The notes under the pieces are model-generated. The model was not told the DNA's origin. It made no database searches and worked only from the letters and a program-made list of their open reading frames with translations. The position numbers and the translations under genes are program-made. Below are positions 38,001 to 45,897 of a stretch of DNA of 64,000 nt, piece after piece. Position 1 is the first letter of the stretch. Each line of letters starts with the position of its first letter. Source of the stretch: Cryptomeria japonica (Eukaryota; Streptophyta; Pinopsida; Cupressales; Cupressaceae); contig NC_081415.1 of the NCBI RefSeq assembly GCF_030272615.1, forward strand, positions 265,083,925 through 265,147,924, in the 5' to 3' direction.

Positions 38001-41000
38001 TAGAGTTAAGCAGCAAAACCTGTTAGCAAACAGTATGATATGTTAGACTTGAACGACAGTGTACAGAGTTGCAATTGAAAATACTGCATAGGGATAAAAT
38101 TGTTGGTGTTGGAAATAAGCCACACCCGGACCGACAATGGACTGGTCCAAGAGGGGCTAGTAGCTCAGTGGTAGAGGACTCCAGCAGCGTATGGAAGGTC
38201 CTAGGTTCGAGTCCTAGCTGGTCCATGTCTCAACATGGTATCAGAGCCAGGTCCAGGCTAGGAGCCCCAAGTACACGAGAGGTGTGGCTTAAGGGGGGGT
38301 GTTGGTGTTGGAAATAAGCCACACCCGGACCGACGATGGACTGGTCCAAGAGGGGCCAGTAGCTCAGTGGTAGAGCACTCCAGCAGCGTATGGAAGGTCC
38401 TAGGTTCGAATCCTAGCTGGTCCATGTCTCAACAAAAATTACGTGTTTCACATTTCTTGTGTATTTATGTGAAAGATCATGCATTTAATGTTAAGTATAT
38501 AGAGGTGTACTATTACTTCATATAATTAAAATAATATCAAGTTATTTGGTTGTCATTGAAGTAGTGACATCTTTACAAAAGTCTCAACAAGAAGTTTAGA
38601 TTTTTGATCAACTTTTCAGATCACACTTCACAATCCATCATCAAAATAGAATTGTTATGCTGTGTACAATTGTGTCCACATCTGCGCACAGGGGGGGGGG
38701 ACATAATTTTATCCACTTTCAAAATGGGTGCACAACTATGTCTACATGCGTGCACATACATGGGCTACTACATACATATACCTTTGTTTACATCGCCTAA
38801 TGTGTCATTTCGATGTGGGATTATATTGTTGAACACGCTACAAAATGTTTGACATTTGTTAAGGGTAGTTCAAAGTTGCATGGACACAGATATGGATACA
38901 AAAACAGATACAATATTGGATATGGATACAAATACAGATACGATATTGGATATGGATATTGGATATGTACTTGATACTCGTTTCGGATACGAGGATACAC
39001 ATGCCTAGGGAGGTGTTGTGACATTTTCACACATTGCTCCATTGCAAATGGGTAACCCCTTGTATTTGCTTTTTAGGGTTGTGTCTTAGTGTCTTAGGGT
39101 TTGTCTTGGGTCTCTAGCCTCTGCAAGCAAGTCAAGTTTTGTGAAATTTGGAGGAGTCACCAAAATCAGTAAAGTGAAGGAGTGGTCAAATGGATGTTTT
39201 AATGCTACAGATGGTTTTGGATGGGTCGAGGGACTAAAATCACAATTTAAATCACAATTTCTTGGGGTCAATCTGATAACTTGTTTTTTTTAGGATTTTT
39301 TGCTTTTTGCTTTTTTTTTTCTAAATTTAGAAAGTTTTGTTTTTAGCGTTTTGGGGCTGATTCAGGAACTTGCTTTTTTGGCCTGCTTTTTTCTAAAAAT
39401 AGAAAATTTCTGTTTCTAAAAGTTGCTTTTTTTTTGAGGTTTTGGGTTGTTCCAAGTCCAGAGCAAGTTTCAAGTCGGAGGAATTCATCCAAAATGCACT
39501 AGTTATGAAATAGTTTCAAATCCTGAGGATGCATTCCAAAAAGCTAAGTTGAAGATCACAACGAAAGAGCTAAGTTTGTAAATTCCTCGTTCAAATCATG
39601 AAGGTCGCGTGGAAGGAGAAAAGCTAATAAGTGAAGATCAAGGCATGACGAAAGTTTCTCAATCATGTGACAAGTCTACCATGGGGAAGTATCAAAATTT
39701 CCAAGGGGCACATGAAGTCCACCCTCTAGTTGAGAAGGTTCCCCGTCAATCAGCAAAGTTTGTCTTGGTAGATGATACAAACCTCCTTGCTTATTGGCAA
39801 AGTCCGCCCTCAAGGTGGTGTAGACTTCCTTGGCTAGAGGTGAAGTCTGCCCACCCCTTTGGTGATATTTCCAATCTCATGTTGAAGTCCTCCTAGGCAC
39901 ATTTAAAAGTTTCTCAATCATATGTCAAGTCCGCCCTAAGGAAGAATGTCAAAGCGATTAAGTGTTGAGGGGTAAGAAGGTTGGTTAAGTATGACCAATA
40001 TTGGCAACATTCCTTGGCAGGACCCCAAGTCCGCCATACCATGAGAAGGCAACTCAAGAAATTAATGACAAATCTGATGTAAGTGTTAGCTTTTTTGAAG
40101 AAAAAGGGGTAGAAATTGTTAGAATCTTTGATACCAATAATGAACTGGAGGAAAACTGAGAGGGGAGGGGGTGGGGGGTGAATCAGTTTTCCACAAGTTA
40201 AACGTTAATGCAGATTATAAACCATTTACCAGAGCACAATATAAACAACACAGTGAAAGATAAAGCATGAAAACACATAACACACAACACCAATATTTTT
40301 GACGTGGAAAACCTGGTAAAGGTAAAAACCACGATGGGAAACCCTACCCACTGTCAAATAATACTTCTGCAGTAGTATGTGAAATAATTACAATGGGGAT
40401 TGCACTTGCAATCAGGCCAACCGCCTAGAGCTCACTGCTCATCACAAAAAGAAGTCTCACTGACTTACATAAACATCGGATTACAATCCGGAGAAAATGA
40501 ATTGTGAAGATAGCATCTCATAATGCTTGATGCAGTTCCGGTTAAGCACAAATGTCTGCCTTGCAACTCTAAATCCTTCACACCCTTCGCTTAATGATCT
40601 ATCTCTGTTCGCACAATTACCTCTCTTTGATAATGTAGACATAACCATCCCATACCATATTACATGAATAAGACACCTATAAATACAGATCATCAACCTT
40701 GATAACAAGGTCGGCTAAACCCATAAACCATAATTACAAAAATCACATCACGCTATACCACCGGACCAATATTATGATTTACATTACATAGCATGGACCT
40801 AATACAAATTCCAAATCAATTATATCCACCGGACCAATATCAACACGTTTCACCAATCAGTAGAAACCCTCAGTGTAATAACACAAAATTACCAACCGGA
40901 TCCAAATAGGATCACCAAATCATCACGCCAACCAATGCGAAGCCACCAAACAAATATGACACGATCAAGAACACTTTCAGCACGTTGGAAACCATTTCTA

Positions 41001-43549
41001 TAAGTCGGACCAAAATCACTTAACCATTTCATCGAATATCACCAATCGGTAAAGCCAACTGGTACCAAGAATATCAACCGGTAATCCAGAACATAAGCGA
41101 TAGCTTTTAGAGCACCAAAACATGAACCAATTGAATATGACAAGCATATAACCATCCTAAATAACCATCGAAAACTGAGATCAACGATCTGATCATACCG
41201 GATTAAAAACAGGCCAAAACCAAGTCCAACCGGAACATGAACCAATCCGGACAAGTCCAACCGGGATAGCAGCAACCAACCGGGTAAGAACCATATCCAA
41301 CTGGAGCACAGTGTTGACATCAATGACAATACATAATCACTGTTGCCAACATAAATAATGCTAAGGTTTGGGAGAGTAATAGCTTCCGGAGCACCAAATC
41401 ATGAACCAATTGAATATGACAAGCATATAACCATCCTGAATAACCATCGAAAACCGAGATCAACGATCTGATCACACCGGATCAAAAACAAGCCAAAACC
41501 AAGTCCAACCGGAACATGAACCAATCGAGACAAGTCCAACTGGGATAGTAGCAACCAATCGGGTAAGAACCATATCCAACCGGAGCACAGTGTTGACATC
41601 AATGACAATACATAATCACTGTTGTCAACATAAATAATGCTAAGGGTTGGGAGAGTAAAGTGGAAACACATTGTAAAATTTCTTAAGGTGGAATGAAGTC
41701 CGCCCTAGGGGTGAAATTTCTTACTACATCACCAAATCCGCCCTCCCTAATGGAAATCCTTCCCTAAGGTACCACCAAGTCCGCCCAAGCACATCTAAAC
41801 CTTTCCTTAAGCCTTGGCAAAGTCTGCCCTTGGTTGGAAAGGAAAGAAAACAATCAAAACAAAAAAAGATGTGCTAAAGGGAAAAATGAGGTTGAGCTTG
41901 GATGAATAAAGAAGGATAAAAACAAAGCAAAGCAGTTTACTTGGCTTGAAGGAGATTTGGGATAAAGCAAATAAAAACAAACACGTGCAATTCACCAAAC
42001 TTGGGAGAAATTTAGAAATTTGTGAATTTGGCAAAGTCAACATAAAGCTGGAAAAGCAATTCGCCTAGGATGGAAGTGAAGATTGATAAGGTGGATTTAA
42101 AAACAAATAAACAAAAACTCATCCATGTGAAAATTTGCCTAAGGAAAGAGATGGAGGTAATTCAAATGCAAAGTCAAGAAAAACAAAAATTCGCCTAAGT
42201 GGGAAATGGAAAGATTGATGAGTGGGTGGAATTAAAGCATAAAACTCATCATATGAAGGAATTCACCTAAGAGAGAAGGCTTCTAGATGGATGAAAAATA
42301 GGAAATTGTAAGAAGTTTTAAAATTTTAAAAATAATAAAATAAGGAAAGTTCAATTTGATAGAAATTGTTCAATGTGGAATAGAGTGTTCATACTTTTGA
42401 TAATTGGATTATTTTTCAGTTATTGTACAAAGTTAGCATGAACATGTGAAAGAAACTTAACTTGTATTGTTTTATTCATTGTTCAAGATGTTGGTGAATA
42501 TAAGTGATATGAGAATCTTGTGAGTTTCTTAGAAGATTGCATCGTTTTTGTTTAGTTGTTGAATTTGGCGAAGCAATAATTGGTTTTGATTCCACTTTTA
42601 CAATTTCCGTCTCCGGAGTTTATAGGATTAGATTAGGATTAGAACTATCTTTCTAAACCCTCATCCTTTTTGCCCTTTTTTTTTTAAGTCGTAGTAAAAG
42701 TATGATTGAAAATAGCTTATTGTAAATTCATTCTAAAAAAAGAAATAAAGTTAAAAGTGTCAGCAGTCAGCAGAATTCTTTGATTGATTCACTCATCGAA
42801 CAATTGTGTAAGTACCCCTTGAGATTATCAGCATATCACAACAACAAACCAACTGAGATTATCTGCATTGAATTTGGAACCTTGGAGTTGTCTTTGTGAT
42901 CACACAGTCAATTTGTTTAGCACATAAGAGTATTTTGATCGAGAGAGAATAGGATATCTCTAGGTATTTTATTCTTAGCTGCTTGTGCATAAAAAACACA
43001 CCAACAGGAGGGACAGAGGAGTATAACTACTCTGGGTTAGTTTCTATTAAACCTAAATTTTAGCTACTGACTAATTGTTATAAATGCATTGGTCCACCTT
43101 GCAGATGGTAGATAAATAGCACGCATAAATCTAGTTCCCGCCCTGGTTGAAAGAGGAACCCATTGGCTTTAAAATTTGATGTTAATCATTGTTAAACAAT
43201 TTGTGCTGGCTTGCATTGAGGAACTACTTTGTGTTTTTTATTTCAGTTATTTGGGCCAAATGAAAGTTTACTATCTGATAAAATCAATATGTTACTTCAT
43301 GTATGAATGAATTTTCATGTGAATGTGCAGATGAGTGTTGCTAAACAGTGGAAAGAGTTCATTGACTACAATGACAAGATTGGCTACATATTCCATGTAA
43401 GCAAATGGTCAGAATTTTTAATATGTTTTTTCATGGAACTTTAGGTAACTTTGTCAACATGATAATGATTTTTTATTCATGACCAACTGTATTTTTAACA
43501 GGACGACGCAAAGAAGGATAAATCTGTTAAAAACAGATACACATTATAA
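13900..43549 (+). CDS. eIF4E: eukaryotic translation initiation factor 4E, five exons, 199 aa
   Basis: Binds the m7G cap of mRNA and recruits eIF4G (or eIFiso4G) in the cytoplasm. CDS exons: 13900-14084, 14205-14379, 15021-15146, 43331-43396, 43502-43549. All introns are GT-AG and the 600 nt join is open. Expected cap-pocket residues are present: W44, W90-E91, R143, K148 and W152 (mouse W56, W102/E103, R157, K162, W166). W61 matches mouse W73 of the eIF4G-binding face. C95 and C136 match the cysteine pair known from wheat eIF4E. The N-terminus is short, like eIF(iso)4[17 protein letters not shown] and KNRYT resemble plant eIF4E, whereas FWCLYN and DELDKIW are closer to eIF(iso)4E, so the subclass is not certain. 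Intron 3 is 28,184 bp; the others are 120, 641 and 105 bp. The start is the ATG before AEEESQNGE. Confidence 0.95.
14205..14379 (+). CDS. eIF4E: eIF4E exon 2
   Basis: The acceptor TTATGCAG ends at 14204. Encodes residues 62-120 including the EPKWED cap-binding loop and GGKWTV. Donor GTGACT at 14380, phase 0. Confidence 0.95.
15021..15146 (+). CDS. eIF4E: eIF4E exon 3
   Basis: The acceptor GGGTGCAG ends at 15020. Encodes residues 121-162 ([14 protein letters not shown] ... ALWTR), including R143, K148 and W152. Donor GTAATT at 15147 opens the 28 kb intron. Confidence 0.95.
15147..19370. other. unique-looking intron sequence, no gene seen
   Basis: AT-rich, without domain-bearing frames. A 50-codon open stretch (about 18620-18778, starting [10 protein letters not shown]) looks weakly coding but is unrecognised. 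Confidence 0.5.
18194..18430. repeat. two short tandem duplications
   Basis: The segment agatactggttacaaggtta and its following bases occur at 18194 and 18264 (70 bp apart). The segment around ccctgtattatttac occurs at about 18331 and 18384 (about 53 bp apart). Both look like simple local duplications. Confidence 0.75.
19371..19825. mobile_element. foldback/MITE-like element, ~455 bp
   Basis: The left end tgatgctctc (19371) is matched by the inverted right end gagagcatca (19816-19825). The inverted similarity runs more than 100 bp inward on each side: gaagattattgatt, atttgacat and gttatct..atatcaa on the left recur in reverse complement at about 19700-19803. The arms are diverged and AT-rich. 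No transposase and no clear target-site duplication. Confidence 0.65.
19826..21429. other. intron sequence, no gene recognised
   Basis: A 77-codon minus-strand open stretch (19810-20043) partly overlaps the foldback element and resembles nothing I know. The rest is AT-rich and featureless. Confidence 0.4.
22879..24110. mobile_element. non-autonomous TIR DNA transposon nested in the gypsy pol
   Basis: It lies between the RT/RNase H boundary codons ...APILV and PDFSK. The left end tagggtgaactcacaata matches the inverted right end (cagggttaattcacaata) over about 33 bases with about 6 mismatches. The YAGGGT start resembles hAT ends, but no 8 bp target duplication is visible, so the superfamily is open. 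No transposase inside. Confidence 0.7.
23862..23998. repeat. minisatellite with palindromic ggggttcg unit
   Basis: About four copies of a ~31 bp unit (cccgaaatggggttcgtttg) inside the nested transposon. Related ggttcg/cgaacc pieces lie on both sides from 23690, giving strong local foldback potential. Confidence 0.8.
25812..27252. other. sequence downstream of gypsy pol, no clear gene
   Basis: Probably the 3' part of the gypsy relic. A 122-codon open stretch (26615-26983) is unrecognised. No LTR ends were identified. Confidence 0.35.
27253..30646 (-). mobile_element. solo LTR, ~3.4 kb, with internal palindrome array
   Basis: Plus-strand ends are tgttgatgtgtttttcatgc and gaatacgtcacaaca. Both match, in reverse complement, the ends of the LTR at 39014-43006. 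The flanks agaca (27248-27252) and tgaca (30647-30651) agree at four of five positions, as expected for an old target-site duplication. No primer site or polypurine tract adjoins, hence a solo LTR. Confidence 0.75.
28836..30193. repeat. ~200 bp tandem repeat, each unit carrying a quasi-palindrome
   Basis: A 40-43 bp near-palindrome (ttcgctcc ... ggagcgaa around cctttggaagggtc) recurs at about 28961, 29161, 29361, 29582, 29765, 29961 and 30153, so the period is 183-221 bp. Three extra diverged copies at 42-43 bp spacing precede the first (28836-28960). The sequence between palindromes is also related (gctcaaattt, ccaaattagg). Confidence 0.85.
30711..33217 (+). pseudogene. degraded retroelement ORF of unknown type
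   Basis: Four open pieces in order: 30711-31025 ([33 protein letters not shown]), 31321-32091, 32277-32750 and 33043-33228. They read as one broken protein with a charged, coiled-coil-like C-terminal half rich in K, E and Q. No RT, protease or zinc knuckle is seen. I do not recognise the family; the setting suggests a gag-like or accessory protein of a large LTR element. The coding-like sequence stops abruptly at the copia LTR fragment that begins at 33218. Confidence 0.45.
33218..33307 (-). repeat. fragment of copia element B 3' LTR
   Basis: These 90 bp are identical to 37679-37768 inside the B 5' LTR. The match ends exactly where element A begins, so A inserted into the B 3' LTR. Confidence 0.85.
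33306..34219 (-). repeat. 3' LTR of element A, 914 bp
   Basis: Plus-strand start tgttagttttcgcgatcag, end acaaaatcaaca, followed by the reverse complement of the polypurine tract. Contains several copies of agggcccagccct-like near-palindromes. Confidence 0.88.
34625..34768. repeat. minisatellite in element A
   Basis: About five or six copies of caccttgcactccgcagagg with 4-12 bp spacers, between the gag frame and the polypurine tract. Confidence 0.85.
35185..36027 (-). CDS. Ty1/copia-type gag, 280 aa, intact
   Basis: Nucleocapsid-type structural protein. It starts [14 protein letters not shown]; an upstream in-frame ATG at 36048 is possible, but the gag start in neighbouring element B ([12 protein letters not shown]) supports 36027. 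An N-terminal gag domain ([12 protein letters not shown]) is followed by helical gag polyprotein sequence, a basic region ([12 protein letters not shown]) and one CCHC zinc knuckle ([14 protein letters not shown]) at about residues 240-255. The acidic tail ends DDFLL with a stop. There is no protease, integrase or RT in frame or downstream, so mobility would depend on enzymes from related copia elements. Confidence 0.88.
   Translation of the reverse strand: MSSYIRAEDRLEGPTNYASWKVRVIMALNDLAEYVGKNAKELEGETEKVEWKKKDFQAQRIIIDSLKNRLVSFISMKKTAREMFTTLEKMYEVNNTSFILALRNQLSSIKLEAKEPIADYFMRISELRDQLATLGKYVEDSDLSMTALNGLPPSWEPFVQGINARVELPKFDQLMGDCIQEESRLAAKGKIKNPYNEQHVLFTKKEGSHWKKKNDFKRNRDFNSSTFHSKKRTRDLSHIRCFRCNKLGHFARDCQSQGEQEDANINEVSNLHNHEDDFLL
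36108..36119 (-). other. primer-binding site of element A (initiator Met tRNA)
   Basis: Minus-strand TGGTATCAGAGC abuts the LTR. It is the complement of the 3' end of plant initiator tRNA-Met, as is usual for Ty1/copia. Confidence 0.9.
36120..36439 (-). repeat. chimeric LTR: element A start, element B end
   Basis: 36120-36326 matches the element A LTR at 33306. From tagggctggg (36321) to 36439 it instead matches the B LTR at 37818-37936. It is flanked by the A primer site on one side and a polypurine tract (36440 onward) leading into B on the other. The switch lies at a shared ctaggg/tagggc. Confidence 0.88.
36440..37040 (-). pseudogene. gag start fused to copia RNase H end
   Basis: On the minus strand the ATG at 37040 begins [12 protein letters not shown] and continues as gag to about 36980. 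From there the sequence is the C-terminal RNase H of copia pol in another frame ([35 protein letters not shown], then [20 protein letters not shown]). The join at about 36975-36990 is readable both as gag (WKVRI) and as pol (GKSVF), so a shared stretch of roughly 10-15 bases spans the deletion. Most of gag, protease, integrase and RT are missing. A frame stop follows the join, so no product is expected. Confidence 0.85.
37124..37936 (-). repeat. 5' LTR of element B, 813 bp
   Basis: Plus-strand start tgtaatttttgtgccct next to the primer site; end gttacaaacaaca. It carries a 152 bp tandem duplication (37301 and 37453, from attaaagaccca) and the 90 bp block repeated at 33218. Confidence 0.85.
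38101..38235 (+). repeat. TRIM left LTR, 135 bp
   Basis: TG...CA ends, directly followed by the primer site. Its tRNA-like part has a D-stem mismatch (GCTC/GAGG) absent from LTR2. Confidence 0.93.
38154..38225 (+). other. tRNA-like sequence in TRIM LTR1
   Basis: Same layout as the LTR2 copy but with GGGCTAG in the acceptor stem, a broken last D-stem pair and TTCGAGT in the T loop. A box TAGCTCAGTGG, B box GGTTCGAGTCC. Confidence 0.8.
38300..38434 (+). repeat. TRIM right LTR, 135 bp
   Basis: Follows AAGGGGGGG and is followed by the AAAAT target duplication. It keeps the better-paired tRNA-like fold. Confidence 0.93.
38353..38424 (+). other. tRNA-like sequence in TRIM LTR2
   Basis: Hand folding gives acceptor GGGCCAG with CTGGTCC (7 pairs, one G-U), D arm GCTC/GAGC, T arm CTAGG-TTCGAAT-CCTAG (5 pairs), discriminator A, total 72 nt. 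The anticodon arm is imperfect: a 5 bp stem with one mismatch and an 8-base loop GCAGCGTA lacking U33. It is thus tRNA-like rather than a working tRNA gene. A box TAGCTCAGTGG and B box GGTTCGAATCC fit the Pol III consensus. No T-run terminator is seen within the LTR. Confidence 0.85.
38691..38970. repeat. poly-G run and gatatggata minisatellite
   Basis: A run of about ten G near 38691, then from about 38887 several copies of gatatggatacaaatacag and shorter tattggatatgg units. Confidence 0.8.
40117..41658 (-). mobile_element. copia-type solo LTR nested in the larger solo LTR, with partial duplication
   Basis: Begins tgttagaatctttgatacc and ends gttgccaaca at 41351. The duplicated copy ends gttgtcaaca at 41630. 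A ctgagagggg...gaatcag block and a cgtggaaaacctggta block match, in reverse complement, the LTRs at 48907 and 63131. Flanks gaaat (40112-40116) and taaat agree at four of five positions. A 279 bp tandem duplication (41101-41379 and 41380-41658) spans the LTR end and 28 bp of flank. Confidence 0.78.
41101..41658. repeat. 279 bp tandem duplication
   Basis: Two head-to-tail copies, first base 41101 and 41380, differing at roughly a dozen positions. Each includes the LTR end plus taaataatgctaagg flank, so the duplication happened after insertion. Confidence 0.9.
43331..43396 (+). CDS. eIF4E: eIF4E exon 4
   Basis: The acceptor AATGTGCAG ends at 43330. Encodes residues 163-184 ([18 protein letters not shown]), matching the conserved penultimate exon of plant eIF4E. 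Donor GTAAGC at 43397. Confidence 0.95.
43502..43549 (+). CDS. eIF4E: eIF4E exon 5 with stop codon
   Basis: The acceptor TTTTAACAG ends at 43501. Encodes the C-terminal 15 residues, ending KNRYTL, then TAA at 43547-43549. The family ending is usually NRYTV or RFTV. Confidence 0.95.
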   Translation, partial: DDAKKDKSVKNRYTL

Positions 43550-43996
43550 AGAGGATAATCTCAAGTCTGTATTTTGTTTGTCTTCCGAATTGTATGAAAA
43601 GAAATTTGCAACCTGCAGTATCTTCCAACAATTTCGAGTTGTATTTTGATAGACGAAGACAAAAGCAGTATAATGTGGTAGTTGTATTCACCATGTGATT
43701 TAAAAAAAATATAATTCATTTGACAGAGCTGCAGTTTGTTTAGTTTCGCATTAAGTAATTTACAGTTTTGATTTATTATTTTAAATATTTTGAATCCATA
43801 TCGAGAACATATGTATACGAGAACTGCTACAAAACATTTACTTGGAGTTTAGAACTATGGAAAGTTTATGGGGACTTGGCAAGATTAGAAATGCACACTT
43901 CTTTAGAGAGGCTTTGTCATATATATTTTTGTTTTCTATTTGGAAGAGAAACTTGCTTCAGTTTTTATGTAATGCCATGTAAAATTGCAGCTTTCA

Positions 43997-44002
43997 AATA
44001 AA
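43997..44002 (+). terminator. candidate poly(A) signal of eIF4E
   Basis: An AATAAA hexamer about 450 bp after the stop codon. It is the first perfect one noticed downstream; plant poly(A) signals are loose, so this is only a candidate. Confidence 0.4.
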
Positions 44003-45187
44003 AATATATTTCAGTTTCTCTTGGAAATAATTTTGCTCCTATTGAGTTAAAGCCCTTTGCCAGGTATCAGGGAGATGGTTTATGAAATAAAAAAATTAGT
44101 AAACATGGAATTTCTGTACATGTAAGGAAGCCTACTGGTGTCAATGCATGTATAGGTTTATAACGAAAGGTTTACCTAATTGTATTGTCCCAAGTTCAAA
44201 GGTAACTGCATCTTAAAAAGTTAAAAATGTGAAATGCCCAAATACGTTTAACATCTTTATTCTATTCTATTGATAAGAGGAGACAGGTACTAAACTATTG
44301 ATTTTAACTTATAAATTGGAAATGTTGGTCACCTTCAAATGCATATCTTTATTCGTTATGCACATATTTGTCTTCGAAATAACATTAGAGAAGACAGCAA
44401 GATTTCACTGGAAAGTCCAAAGAATAAGGGGATGGCTTCACCTTGGTTTGGACTATCAACCAGTGTAATCACAGAGGAGGGAAGGAGAAAACCATGTTTA
44501 AACCCCTAGTGCAAACTAGAATCTGTCGGCCGCTCGTATGTATTGTGTCAAACAGTAATTTGTTTCCATAAATTTCTGGTCCGACCAATTTTTATACTCC
44601 ATTAAGCATTATCCATTCTTGTGGAAAGAAGAAATGACAGTTGAATGAAGTAAAACATAAAAATGATTTGTCTAAAGGAAAATGGCTACGTTGATACCAA
44701 AGAACTCTGGCCTTGACTACAAGGATTTTAAATTGTCACAAATATTTAAATGTATGGATTTTAGAACTATATTTTTGAAAATTAATATCAATATATTTAG
44801 AGTCAAGTGGCCCACTCTAATTGTCTCTTCTTCTCGATTGTGTACCGCCTGGTTTATGTTTGATATTACACCCCCAACGGCTTGCATTTGTTGTGAAGAG
44901 ATGTTGTATTTGAATCAATAGAGTACAATATTTATATTTATAAGAGAAATAAAATTATATATTCGTTATTTAAAAAATAAAAATAAAAAATATGTTTAAA
45001 TAATATAATATTAAACATAAGAGTAATTTAAATAAAAATGGATATAAAAATATTTAAAAGAAATAATTTTGAATGTACTAAAAATATTAAAATTTAAAAT
45101 AAAATCTTGAAACAAAGTCTTTTATAGGAAAATAAATAATGTGATTGGTTTATATTCAAGTGGTTTTATAGTAATTTATATCATCAT
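44003..45187. other. downstream of eIF4E, no gene seen
   Basis: 44930-45120 is nearly pure A/T. Small open stretches have no recognisable content. Confidence 0.5.
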
Positions 45188-45420
45188 GTGTTTTATTAGG
45201 ATTTGGTTGTGTATTGATTCATATTTTATAATGACTAGCCAGATGATGCACCTCATTCACATGGGGCAACTAGAGAGGAAATACCCTTGTCAACACTTTT
45301 ATATCATGTTGTGTTTTATTAGGATTTGGTTGTGTATTGATTCATATTTTATAATGACTAGTTAGATAATGCACCTCATTCACATGGGGCAACTAGAGAG
45401 GAAATACCCTTGTCAACACT
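45188..45420. repeat. 123 bp tandem duplication in the copia LTR
   Basis: The segment from gtgttttattaggatttgg (45188) recurs at 45311. Both copies end tacccttgtcaacact. Confidence 0.9.
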
Positions 45421-45897
45421 AACACCCCATTAAGTGTAACTTAGGGAGATGTAAAGATGTAAACATTGGTTTTCACTACTAACAAATACATTTTCAATAA
45501 CAAAGAAATGGAGAAAACCTAGTGGAGAAAAAACTTCTTGAGAAAAGAGAAAATAAGAAAAATACTCTCTAGAAGATGAGAAGGAAAACAAATTATACAA
45601 GGAAAAAGTCCTGCCACAAGAGAGAAGAGTGACCATACAAACACCCTTATCGTAGAATTTGTACCCATGATAGATGCTCAAAGTTGTATGTAGAACATAG
45701 TCCATGATTGTCAAACAACATTCCTCCCCTTGGGAAGAAATAAAACTAAAGATGCAAGCAAGATGTGTTCCCATTCTTGAAAGGAATATGAAGGAAGAAA
45801 ACTCAAAATGTATTAAGTCTTTGAGAATTGCTCTCGTGTCACCATTTCGATGTTGAAAGATGCCACTACCAGTTAGGTGTTCCAAGCAACATCGATG

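Larger units (their letters stand above)
38096..38439 (+). mobile_element. complete TRIM element with tRNA-like LTRs and AAAAT target duplication
   Basis: Target duplication aaaat (38096-38100 and 38435-38439), LTR1 38101-38235, internal 38236-38299, LTR2 38300-38434. The LTRs are 135 bp each, start TGTTGG, end CAACA and differ at four positions (97% identity). The 64 bp interior is little more than primer site TGGTATCAGAGC (38236-38247) and polypurine tract AAGGGGGGG (38291-38299). No coding capacity. Each LTR contains a 72 nt tRNA-like sequence with Pol III A and B boxes. By layout this is a terminal-repeat retrotransposon in miniature. The 5S-bearing Cassandra TRIMs are the known analogue, but here the RNA gene is tRNA-like. 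Confidence 0.93.
39014..43006 (+). mobile_element. solo LTR (~2.45 kb without insertion) with GGAGG target duplication
   Basis: Starts tgttgtgacattttcacac, ends aaaacacaccaaca. Flanked by ggagg at 39009-39013 and 43007-43011, an exact 5 bp duplication. The ends match the solo LTR at 27253-30646. It contains interspersed aagtccgccct- and attcgccta-type motifs. It is interrupted by another solo LTR at 40117-41658. No coding sequence. Confidence 0.88.
15147..43330 (+). other. eIF4E intron 3, 28.2 kb, packed with mobile elements
   Basis: Opens GTAATT and closes AATGTGCAG. Recognisable elements within it are listed separately and together occupy more than half its length. In Arabidopsis eIF4E genes the equivalent intron is short, so the growth is by insertion. 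Confidence 0.9.

Noticed and set aside
38154-38424. Two functional tRNA genes in tandem
   Set aside because: Both copies sit at the same place inside matching LTRs with primer site and polypurine tract between. The anticodon loop has eight bases and lacks U33, so these are tRNA-like parts of a TRIM, not working tRNA genes.
38101-38434. A tRNA-derived SINE dimer
   Set aside because: The TG...CA ends, the primer site TGGTATCAGAGC, the polypurine tract and the 5 bp target duplication all fit an LTR element. There is no poly(A) or simple-repeat tail.
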